In this document: positions 1 to 4,470 of the stretch, piece by piece
Numbering within the stretch: the stretch's first letter is position 1
How the letters are laid out: every line of letters begins with the position of its first letter
NCBI GenBank assembly: GCA_013813675.1
Contig: JACCRH010000433.1
Coordinates: 1-6,476, forward strand
DNA length: 6,476 nucleotides
Direction: 5' to 3'
Source of the DNA: Gemmatimonadales bacterium
GTDB lineage: Bacteria; Gemmatimonadota; Gemmatimonadetes; Gemmatimonadales; GWC2-71-9
The notes under the pieces: generated by a model
Database searches by the model: none
Seen by the model: the letters and a program-made list of their open reading frames with translations, nothing else
What the model was told of the DNA's origin: nothing
Program-made: the position numbers and the translations under genes

Positions 1-188
1 GCCTGCCGTACCACCATGCCCCGCTCGATCCCCGCGCGCCGTGCCTCGGTCGACAGCGCGAGCACCACCGCGCGCTCGGCCCCGGGCGGTGCCACCGCCA
101 CCGGGCGGGTCCGGAGGTCGGGAGCCACCAGGGCCTCCACCGTGGTGCAGAAAGCGGGAGGATCGATAAAGAGGATGGTGCGGGGCAC
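1..188 (-). CDS. Y-family DNA polymerase, N-terminal part (cut by window edge)
   Basis: Reading the minus strand from a GTG at 188 gives 62 complete codons that run off the left edge. The peptide begins VPRTILFIDPPAFCTTVEAL and continues with LRTRPVAVAP and, further on, STEARRAGIERGM. This matches the opening of DinB/Pol IV-like translesion polymerases: a beta strand ending in the first metal-binding Asp (D9), the F-x-x-x-V-E helix, the 'L-(x)-G/R-x-P-V-A-V' strand, and the 'S-x-E-A-R-x-x-G-(I/V)-x-x-x-M' segment. Family role: error-prone synthesis across damaged template. The start is supported by GGGGGGAG at 205-198, nine bases upstream. Compared with Pol IV or Dpo4, the usual D-(M/F)-D is D-P-P, and the steric-gate aromatic (Tyr12 in Dpo4) aligns with Cys. 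The second acidic motif lies outside the window, so activity cannot be judged. Family call is firm; subfamily is open. Confidence 0.82.
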   Translation of the reverse strand, partial: MPRTILFIDPPAFCTTVEALVAPDLRTRPVAVAPPGAERAVVLALSTEARRAGIERGMVVRQ

Positions 189-210
189 GACTGTAGGCTC
201 CCCCCGGATC

Positions 211-226
211 TTCGGGATTTGTTCGG
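211..226 (-). promoter_or_regulatory. LexA-like direct-repeat box, copy 1
   Basis: The plus strand reads TTCGGGATTTGTTCGG, that is TTCGG-N6-TTCGG with an 11-bp period (about one helical turn). It lies nine bases downstream of the -10 and overlaps the likely transcription start, a repressor position. A near-identical element (one mismatch in 16) sits at 3796-3811 with the same geometry. Read on the minus strand, CGAACAAAT matches one half of the Gram-positive SOS box. The other half is a direct rather than an inverted copy. Binding by LexA is inference. Confidence 0.55.
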
Positions 227-235
227 CTCCACCGG

Positions 236-265
236 GGAATATGCCCGCCGCCCGAAGAGTGTCAA
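236..265 (-). promoter_or_regulatory. Predicted sigma70-type promoter of the Y-family polymerase
   Basis: On the minus strand TTGACA (265-260) is followed after 18 bases by TATTCC (241-236). A -10 shifted two bases upstream, with a 16-base spacer, is also possible. Transcription would start near 229, about 40 bases before the GTG. The same arrangement recurs upstream of the zinc-ribbon/radical SAM genes at 3822-3851. Confidence 0.55.
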
Positions 266-273
266 GCGTCGTT

Positions 274-351
274 AAAAAACCGCCTGTCATCCTGAGCGAA
301 GCGAAGGAGCCTGAGCGGTGTTTCGGTTCCTTCGCTTCGCTCAGGATGACA
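274..351 (-). terminator. Probable intrinsic terminator of the CGNR gene
   Basis: The 24-bp stem described for 285-351 is followed on the minus strand by a run of six T (279-274), 18 bases beyond the end of the CGNR reading frame. The six-base gap between stem and T-run is longer than ideal, so termination strength is uncertain. Confidence 0.45.
285..351. repeat. Long inverted repeat (CCTGAGCGAAGCGAAGGA family), possible terminator
   Basis: Arms 286-308 (GTCATCCTGAGCGAAG...) and 328-350 (...CTTCGCTCAGGATGAC) are perfect 23-bp reverse complements. One more T-A pair lies outside, and further pairs continue inward (309-311 with 325-327, one of them G-T). The loop is about 13 bases. On the minus strand the hairpin follows the stop of the CGNR gene (370) and is followed by AGGCGG and six T (279-274), the form of a rho-independent terminator. 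Degenerate relatives occur at 2406-2487 and 4889-4923. Such elements are common between genes in many environmental genomes and create spurious peptides such as LSEAKEPE. Confidence 0.8.
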
Positions 352-369
352 AGGGCGTCCGGCAGTCCG

Positions 370-999
370 CTATGAGCCGCGCCGGCGGCGGGTCTTCTCC
401 CGGGTGCCGCAGGTGCGCATCTGGCACCACCGTCGGAGCCCGTTCCGGCTCCGGTCAACGTACATCCAGCCGCAGTCGTCGCCGTCGCACACCCGCACGT
501 TGTTCAGCTCATCCGACCTCAGCAGGCTCGCGGCCGCCCAGATGACCGGCCACACCACGGCCCGGAGGTCGGTGTCCTGCTCCCGCCAGCGCCAGTCGAA
601 TCCGGCCCGGCCCCCGCGCCCGGCATCCGGCGCGATCTCGAGCCGCGCGCTCGCGTCGGCCAGCAACTGGTTGAACCGGCGCAAGCCGATCGCCGTCGAC
701 TCGCCGCGCGCGATGGCGCCGAAGAGGTCACGCAGCGTCTCCCGCGCCCGATGGGTGTACTCCACCGCCGCCGCAGCCGGTCGGGGCCGCTCCGAAGCCA
801 CTCGGCGGAGCCGGCGTCCGGCGGCCACACTCAGCACGCCGGCACCTTCCGCCCAACGGCTGATCCCCTCGTAGGTGCGGAACCGGTCCTGCTCCGGCCC
901 GCGCGATGTCCAATCCACGGTGTTGACCAGGTCGAGGGCTGGATCGCCGGCCAGGTACAGGATGGAGGCCTCGTGGCTGGGGGCGGAAGGCGGTGTCAT
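370..999 (-). CDS. CGNR zinc finger / ABATE-domain transcriptional regulator
   Basis: The protein has 209 residues. The N-terminal ABATE-type domain contains LALDLVNTVDW-like sequence (here D19-P-A-L-D-L-V-N-T-V-D-W30) and an all-helical middle. The C-terminal CGNR zinc finger runs from about 168 to 204: C171-x4-C176, then the diagnostic W178-M-Y-V-D-R-S-R-N-G-L-R-R-W-C192, then C197. The signature Asn is Thr (C-G-T-R instead of C-G-N-R); all four zinc-binding Cys are kept. The basic tail (EKTRRRRGS) is typical. The family is regarded as stress-related transcription regulators. The ATG at 999 is fixed by an in-frame TAG three codons upstream; no good ribosome site precedes it, and the predicted start of transcription is only about ten bases away, so the message may be almost leaderless. 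It is divergent from the monooxygenase-like/EamA pair and probably regulates it and itself through the palindromes at 1012-1085. Family call firm; target inferred. Confidence 0.88.
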   Translation of the reverse strand: MTPPSAPSHEASILYLAGDPALDLVNTVDWTSRGPEQDRFRTYEGISRWAEGAGVLSVAAGRRLRRVASERPRPAAAAVEYTHRARETLRDLFGAIARGESTAIGLRRFNQLLADASARLEIAPDAGRGGRAGFDWRWREQDTDLRAVVWPVIWAAASLLRSDELNNVRVCDGDDCGWMYVDRSRNGLRRWCQMRTCGTREKTRRRRGS

Positions 1000-1011
1000 G
1001 CCGTCAATCTA

Positions 1012-1039
1012 GCACCAGTATAAGGCTCTTGACAGGTGC
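1012..1039. promoter_or_regulatory. Operator-like palindrome O1 (GCACC-GT arms, 8-bp spacer)
   Basis: Left arm GCACCAGTAT (1012-1021) and right arm TGACAGGTGC (1030-1039) are separated by eight bases. Seven of ten arm positions are symmetric. It covers the -10 of the CGNR gene and the TTGACA (1029-1034) that faces the monooxygenase-like gene. The arm length, spacing and core match O2 at 1058-1085. Confidence 0.5.
1017..1022 (-). promoter_or_regulatory. Predicted -10 element of the CGNR gene
   Basis: The minus strand reads TATACT (1022-1017), five of six matches to TATAAT, 17 bases before the ATG. I see no convincing -35 at 15-18 bases upstream, so the promoter may depend on an activator or be weak. 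The element lies inside the left arm of palindrome O1, which fits self-repression. Confidence 0.4.
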
Positions 1040-1057
1040 AGATCCTGAGGGTAGCCT
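1029..1057 (+). promoter_or_regulatory. Possible promoter of the monooxygenase-like/EamA operon
   Basis: TTGACA at 1029-1034 is a perfect -35, and TAGCCT at 1052-1057 after a 17-base spacer is a weak -10 (three of six). Transcription would start around 1064, inside palindrome O2. The weak -10 suggests that activation or tight control is possible. Confidence 0.35.
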
Positions 1058-1085
1058 GCACTGGTATAGCGGCTGATACCGGTGC
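1058..1085. promoter_or_regulatory. Operator-like palindrome O2 (GCACYGGTAT arms, 8-bp spacer)
   Basis: GCACTGGTAT (1058-1067) and ATACCGGTGC (1076-1085) are inverted with nine of ten symmetric positions and an 8-bp spacer. Symmetry extends two bases outward on each side (CT/AG), giving 12-bp arms. O2 overlaps the predicted start of transcription toward 1125. Its identical geometry to O1 argues for one dimeric regulator, most simply the neighbouring CGNR protein. Confidence 0.6.
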
Positions 1086-1124
1086 AGGTGCCGGCCGCGA
1101 TCACTCCAGCGGAGGAAGGGAACC

Positions 1125-1445
1125 ATGATCGCTCGCACCTGGGCCGGAGCCACCCAAGCCGCTGACGCGGACGCGTACCTCAACTATCTCCACGCCACCG
1201 GGCTCGCCGCCTACCGCACCACTCCGGGCAATCGGGGCGTGCTGGCGCTCCGGCGGGTGCGGGGCGACCGGGCGGAGTTCCTCCTCCTCACCCTGTGGGA
1301 GTCCGAGGACGCCATTCGCCGCTTTGCCGGTGACGACATCGGCCGCGCGGTCTTCTACGCCGAGGATGACCGGTTCCTGGTCGCCCGGGATGAGCATGTC
1401 GACCACTACGAAGTGGTGTTCCGCGCGGAGGCGCCGACCTCATGA
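1125..1445 (+). CDS. Antibiotic biosynthesis monooxygenase (ABM)-like protein
   Basis: The protein has 106 residues and fits a single ferredoxin-like dimeric alpha/beta-barrel domain. It starts with a beta strand (MIARTWAGAT). The helix around D16-YLNYLHATGL is followed by the segment T33-PGNRGVLALRR, the strand E51-FLLLTLWES, the helix SEDAIRRFAGDDI, and the ending Y78-AEDDRFL...VDHYEV typical of this ABM subgroup. Members include quinone monooxygenases and heme-degrading enzymes, but many are uncharacterised, so no substrate is proposed. GGAGG (1111-1115) and AAGGG just after it give a good ribosome site. The stop overlaps the next start (ATGA at 1442-1445), so translation with the EamA exporter is coupled. 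It shares the 126-bp divergent promoter region with the CGNR regulator. Confidence 0.75.
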   Translation: MIARTWAGATQAADADAYLNYLHATGLAAYRTTPGNRGVLALRRVRGDRAEFLLLTLWESEDAIRRFAGDDIGRAVFYAEDDRFLVARDEHVDHYEVVFRAEAPTS

Positions 1446-2398
1446 ATGCACCCTTCCGAATCCGGCTGGCCGGCGCCTTCGCCGCGATCTACCTGATGTG
1501 GGGCGGGACCTTCCTGGCGATCCGCTACGCGGTGGCCGATGTCCCGCCCCTCATGACCATGGTGATCCGTTGCGCGGGCGGCGCGGCGGTGCTGGTCGTC
1601 TGGCTGGCGTGGCGGCGAACGCTCGAGCGGCCCTCCCGCTCCCAATGGCTCACCGCCACCGTGGCGGGGACGCTGCTCTTCCTCGGCTGTCACGGCCTGC
1701 TCGCGTGGGCAGAGCAACGGGTGTCGTCGGGCGAAGCGGCGCTCTTCATGACCGCGATCCCGCTCTGGCTCGTGGCGCTGGAATCCGTGCTGCTTCGGCG
1801 GGCGCCGTCGCGCCGAATCGTGCTGAGCCTGCTGCTGGGCGTCGCCGGCGTCGCAGTGCTCACCGGGGGCGAGGGATGGTCGGGCGGGCTCACCGTGCGG
1901 GCGGTGCTTCTGGTGAGCGCGCTGTTCTGGGCGGTGGGCACGGTGGTCGTCCGGCGGGCGGGAGCGCCGCTTCCAGCGGCGCAGTCCACCGAGATGCAGC
2001 TCGGCGCGGGCGCGGTAGCGCTGCTGGTGGCCAGCGTCATCGTCGGCGAGCCGGCCGGCTGGCGTCCGGCCGAGATCACGCCCCGGGCGTCGCTGGCGCT
2101 CGTCTTTCTGATCTTGGGCGGCACGGTGCTCGGCTTCGGCGCGTACACCTGGCTGCTGCGGGTGACGTCGTCGGCCGCGGTGAGCACCTATGCCTTCGTG
2201 AATCCGCTGATCGCGCTCGGGCTGGCGTGGGCGGTGGGCGACGGCGAGCTGTCGCCGCGCACGGGGGTGGCGGCGGTGTTGGTGGTGGGGGCGGTGATCT
2301 TCACCCGGGAGAGCAAGCGCGACGGCGGGATGACCACCGAGGAGGCGGTGCTCTTCGGTGGCTTGCTTCGACGGTTGGAGCGTGCCCGGGCGGGCTAG
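1442..2398 (+). CDS. EamA/DMT-superfamily transporter (YedA-like)
   Basis: The protein has 318 residues and ten predicted membrane helices (about 10-30, 35-57, 70-90, 96-118, 125-142, 152-170, 183-202, 216-238, 245-266, 272-288). They form two EamA repeats (about 12-140 and 154-288). Typical motifs are I-Y-L-M-W-G-G-T-F-L-A-I-R near residue 16, the second-helix Arg (R43), A-E-Q-R-V-S-S-G-E-A-A near 90, F-W-A-V-G-T in repeat 2, and Y250-AFVNPL near the end. The pattern resembles E. coli YedA and drug/metabolite exporters of the inner membrane. A charged tail of about 30 residues follows the last helix. The ATG overlaps the stop of the ABM-like gene. The pairing suggests removal of the compound that the small enzyme handles; the substrate is unknown. 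Family call is secure, function is not. Confidence 0.87.
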   Translation: MNAPFRIRLAGAFAAIYLMWGGTFLAIRYAVADVPPLMTMVIRCAGGAAVLVVWLAWRRTLERPSRSQWLTATVAGTLLFLGCHGLLAWAEQRVSSGEAALFMTAIPLWLVALESVLLRRAPSRRIVLSLLLGVAGVAVLTGGEGWSGGLTVRAVLLVSALFWAVGTVVVRRAGAPLPAAQSTEMQLGAGAVALLVASVIVGEPAGWRPAEITPRASLALVFLILGGTVLGFGAYTWLLRVTSSAAVSTYAFVNPLIALGLAWAVGDGELSPRTGVAAVLVVGAVIFTRESKRDGGMTTEEAVLFGGLLRRLERARAG

Positions 2399-2405
2399 AC
2401 GGGGG

Positions 2406-2487
2406 TGACAAGTCCGCTCGGGATGACAAGTCTGTTCCGCTTCGCTCGAATGACACCTCCGCTTCAGGATGACACCTCCGCTCGGGA
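2406..2487. repeat. Four degenerate tandem units of the intergenic repeat
   Basis: Between two convergent genes four units each begin TGACA: 2406-2423 (TGACAAGTCCGCTCGGGA), 2424-2450 (TGACAAGTCTGTTCC..., 27 bases, with the fuller TTCGCTTCGCTC-like core), 2451-2469 (TGACACCTCCGCTTCAGGA) and 2470-2487 (TGACACCTCCGCTCGGGA). They resemble the right arm of the hairpin at 285-351 read as ...TTCGCTCAGGATGACA. Units 1 and 4 differ at two positions, which indicates local duplication. No unique spacers separate them, so this is not CRISPR. The remainder of 2399-2540 holds nothing I recognise. Confidence 0.7.
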
Positions 2488-2540
2488 TAAGGCCGACACG
2501 CCTGTCCACTGCCTCGTCGCGCGACCCCCACCCAGCGCCA

Positions 2541-3605
2541 CTACAGCAGAGCAGGCTGCTCCGGCGGTCGGGCGCCGGAGGCGCGGCGGCCTTCCAACTG
2601 GGTGCGCCGGCGCCGTTCTTCCTCCAGAGGGAAGCCATGCTCGCGCTGGAGCCGTTCGAGACGCCGGGTGAGCGCCGCCTGGTAGTCGCGACTTACGCCC
2701 TCCCGGTCGCCGTAGTGCTGGCGGTACCGCTCCGCGAGATCGGGGAACTCGCGCGCCAGGTGGGGAAGGAAGCGGTGCCGCGCCGCGGGCCCGAGCCGGA
2801 GCGCCGACCCGATCACGTAGCGGGCGCCCGCCGCCTTCGCCGCCGCCATCAGCCGGCTCAGTCCCTGGCGATCGTCGGTGACCCCTGGAACGATCGGGGC
2901 GACGAGCAGACCGGCGTAGACGCCGGCGGCGCTGAGCCGGCTCAGCGCGCGGATCCTGGCGGAGGGCACCGGCGAGCGAAGCTCGAGCCGGCGGGCGATC
3001 CGGGAATCGAGCGTGGAGAGGGACACGTTCACCGTGACCTCGTGCCGGGCGCCAAGCGCCAACAACAGGTCGATGTCGCGGGTGACCAGTGGGGACTTGG
3101 AGATGATCCCGATCCTGAGGCCACGAAAGCGGCCCAGGACCTCGAGGATGCTCCGGGTCAGGCGGTAGCGGCGTTCGGCGGGCTGATACGGATCGGTGGC
3201 GGTGCCGATGACGAGCGAGTCATCTCCCAGCTTGGACGGATCCAGCGTCCGCGCCAGGCGCTCGGCGATGTCGGTCTTGATCAGGATCCGCTTCTCGAAC
3301 GCAAGCCAGGGGGGCATCTCTCCACCGGCTTCCGCCCGCTCGCCCGTCCGACCTTCGGCCCGTTCGGTGGCGTAGCGGTGGGTATCGCGCGCATAGCAGT
3401 AGGTGCAGCCGAACTCACACCCGACATACGGATTGATCGACCAGAAGCCCATGCCGGTGCTGGCCGGCGAGTTGAGGACGGAGCGAACGCCCAGTGACAG
3501 GAACCTGGTGCCACGCTGGCGCTGGTCGAGCACGGTGAGCTCCCGAGCTTTGCCCGGGCCGGGTTCGACCGGCAACGAGAGCTGCGACGTCTTGCCTACC
3601 CGCAC
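2541..3605 (-). CDS. Radical SAM protein, SPL-like PA0069/Rv2578c type
   Basis: From the GTG at 3605 the protein has 354 residues, close to the size I expect of this family. The approach GTRFLSLGVRSVLN leads to I-N-P-Y-V-G-C63-E-F-G-C67-T-Y-C70-Y-A-R-D, the C-x3-C-x2-C motif that binds the 4Fe-4S cluster and S-adenosylmethionine. Later family landmarks are V132-IGTATDPYQPAE, the strand around 194-198 (VSLST), the loop P240-GVTDD and a C-terminal helical part with Y-R-Q-H-Y-G. It is related to spore photoproduct lyase but its reaction is unknown. A longer reading from TTG 3851 was rejected: its first 82 residues are low in homology-like character and its TTG is the promoter -35. The chosen GTG overlaps the end of the zinc-ribbon ORF by ten bases, behind GGGTGGGG, which suggests coupled translation. 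An SOS-like box precedes the pair. Confidence 0.85.
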   Translation of the reverse strand: MRVGKTSQLSLPVEPGPGKARELTVLDQRQRGTRFLSLGVRSVLNSPASTGMGFWSINPYVGCEFGCTYCYARDTHRYATERAEGRTGERAEAGGEMPPWLAFEKRILIKTDIAERLARTLDPSKLGDDSLVIGTATDPYQPAERRYRLTRSILEVLGRFRGLRIGIISKSPLVTRDIDLLLALGARHEVTVNVSLSTLDSRIARRLELRSPVPSARIRALSRLSAAGVYAGLLVAPIVPGVTDDRQGLSRLMAAAKAAGARYVIGSALRLGPAARHRFLPHLAREFPDLAERYRQHYGDREGVSRDYQAALTRRLERLQREHGFPLEEERRRRTQLEGRRASGARPPEQPALL

Positions 3606-3787
3606 TTGCCCCACCCGCAGTACACGCAGGTGACACAGCCGGACGCCCGGCTCAGGGGCCCGGCGCATTCGGGACAGAGCTTGGCGGCACTGACCACCGG
3701 GACGTAGTACGTGGTCGGCCGCAGAGCGGGGAAGGGGCGCCGGCGCTGGTTGATCTGGCGGAGAGGATCGAGGAAGAGCATTGGCAT
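3596..3787 (-). CDS. Small zinc-ribbon protein upstream of the radical SAM gene
   Basis: From ATG 3787 the ORF encodes 63 residues, from ATG 3781, 61. AGGG lies seven bases before 3781 and so favours the shorter form. The first half is basic and proline-rich (L-R-Q-I-N-Q-R-R-R-P-F-P). The second half is a compact Cys cluster: C38-P-E-C41, C51, C54-V-Y-C57-G-W-G-K-C62. CPxC followed by CxxC is a zinc-ribbon pattern, and the spacing resembles the cysteine-rich tail of B12-dependent ribonucleotide reductases. An ATG at 3835 would extend the ORF to 79 residues but lies within the predicted promoter, upstream of the start of transcription. The stop overlaps the radical SAM start. It may be a partner of that enzyme, or a detached zinc-binding domain. 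Coding status is likely from Cys conservation and the operon layout; function is unknown. Confidence 0.6.
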   Translation of the reverse strand: MPMLFLDPLRQINQRRRPFPALRPTTYYVPVVSAAKLCPECAGPLSRASGCVTCVYCGWGKCG

Positions 3788-3795
3788 TCCCTGGC

Positions 3796-3811
3796 TTCGG
3801 TATTTGTTCGG
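3796..3811 (-). promoter_or_regulatory. LexA-like direct-repeat box, copy 2
   Basis: The plus strand reads TTCGGTATTTGTTCGG, differing from the box at 211-226 in one base. Here the direct repeat extends to TTCGGTAT-N3-TTCGGTAT (3796-3814). It lies ten bases downstream of the -10 at 3822-3827 and 8-14 bases before the candidate ATGs, so a bound protein would block transcription. Confidence 0.6.
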
Positions 3812-3821
3812 TATCGCTCCT

Positions 3822-3851
3822 AGAATATATGCCATAGTGAAAAGCCGTCAA
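3822..3851 (-). promoter_or_regulatory. Predicted promoter of the zinc-ribbon/radical SAM operon
   Basis: The minus strand has TTGACG (3851-3846), 18 bases, then TATTCT (3827-3822). TATATT (3829-3824) after 16 bases is an equally good -10. Both hexamers score well, and the layout copies the polymerase promoter at 236-265. This placement is the main reason to reject starts at 3851 and 3835. Confidence 0.6.
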
Positions 3852-3883
3852 GCAGGGTGTCGCAGCGCGTCACCCCCGCCCTC

Positions 3884-3910
3884 TGTCGATTCGAGGGAGT
3901 CTCGTTCGAC
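3884..3910 (+). promoter_or_regulatory. Predicted ECF42-type promoter of the DGPF operon
   Basis: TGTCGA (3884-3889), 17 bases, then CGAC (3907-3910). As I recall the published ECF42 work, its target promoters have TGTCGA at -35 and CG(A/T)C at -10 upstream of DGPF genes, which this matches exactly. Transcription would start near 3917, leaving a leader of about 65 bases before the first DGPF start. The sigma factor encoded at 4953-6224 is the obvious candidate to read it. Confidence 0.65.
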
Positions 3911-3983
3911 GTAGAGCTAGAGCAGGGGATTTTCGTCACCCACGACCAGCCGGTTCCAGACCCGATACGGAGGAGATACGACG

Positions 3984-4409
3984 ATGCGATTCATGATCAT
4001 GGTGAAGGCCGACAAGAACACCGAGGCGGGCGTCCTACCCGACGAGAAGCTCCTCACCGACATGGGGAAATACAACGAGGAGCTGGTGAAGGCCGGCGTG
4101 ATGCTGGCGGGCGAGGGACTGCACCCGAGCTCGAAGGGGGCGCGAGTCAAGTTCTCCGGCGCCAAGCGCACCGTGGTGGACGGGCCCTTCACCGAAGCCA
4201 AGGAGCTGATCGCCGGCTTCTGGCTGATCCAGGTCAAGTCGAAGGAAGAGGCGATCGAGTGGGTGAAGCGGGTCCCCAATCCCACCGGCGAGGAGTCGGA
4301 GATCGAGATCCGTCAGGTGTTCGAGGCGGAGGATTTCGGGCCCGCGTTCACGCCCGAGCTCAAGCAGCAGGAAGAGAAGATCCGTGCCCAGGCGGCCAGG
4401 AATCGATAG
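3984..4409 (+). CDS. DGPF/YCII-like domain protein 1 of the ECF42 module
   Basis: The protein has 141 residues and one dimeric alpha/beta-barrel YCII-type domain: strand MRFMIMVKAD, helix around 20-37, strand G39-VMLAGEGLHPSSKGARV, the name-giving V65-D-G-P-F-T-E-A-K-E-L-I-A-G-F-W, and a second helix S86-KEEAIEWVKR. The tail after about 115 is charged and probably flexible. Such proteins are often misnamed PhnB-like or dehydrogenase-like; their biochemical role is unsettled, though they occur next to ECF42 sigma factors very regularly. GGAGGAG (3969-3975) lies eight bases before the ATG. It is first in a DGPF-DGPF-sigma series on the plus strand and is preceded by an ECF42-like promoter. The downstream gap of 61 bases shows no terminator. 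Confidence 0.85.
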   Translation: MRFMIMVKADKNTEAGVLPDEKLLTDMGKYNEELVKAGVMLAGEGLHPSSKGARVKFSGAKRTVVDGPFTEAKELIAGFWLIQVKSKEEAIEWVKRVPNPTGEESEIEIRQVFEAEDFGPAFTPELKQQEEKIRAQAARNR

Positions 4410-4470
4410 ACGCGGGCCTCGCGGCTGAGCGGCAGTCCCCAAACCACGAGAAACATCAGGAGAAGCGGCA

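Noticed and set aside
16..375. Plus-strand 119-codon frame through the left end
   Set aside because: It passes over the polymerase start, its promoter and the hairpin; LSEAKEPE-type peptides are read-through of the repeat.
2406..2487. CRISPR-like array
   Set aside because: The units are adjacent, short and degenerate, with no unique spacers and no cas genes nearby.
2559..2580. GC-rich hairpin (CTCCGGCG/CGCCGGAG) as terminator of the radical SAM gene
   Set aside because: It lies inside the coding region before the stop and no T-run follows on the minus strand.
1406..2638. Minus-strand open frame of 410 codons opposite the EamA gene
   Set aside because: It is His/Arg/Pro-rich low-complexity sequence with no domain, lies antisense to a clear ten-helix transporter, and starts within repeat DNA.
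2469..3497. Plus-strand 342-codon frame opposite the radical SAM gene
   Set aside because: It is a mirror of the real gene without recognizable domains; the opposite strand has the CxxxCxxC motif.
3606..3851. N-terminal extension of the radical SAM protein from TTG 3851
   Set aside because: It covers the promoter and box, has no family-like sequence, and competes with a Cys-rich ORF in another frame.
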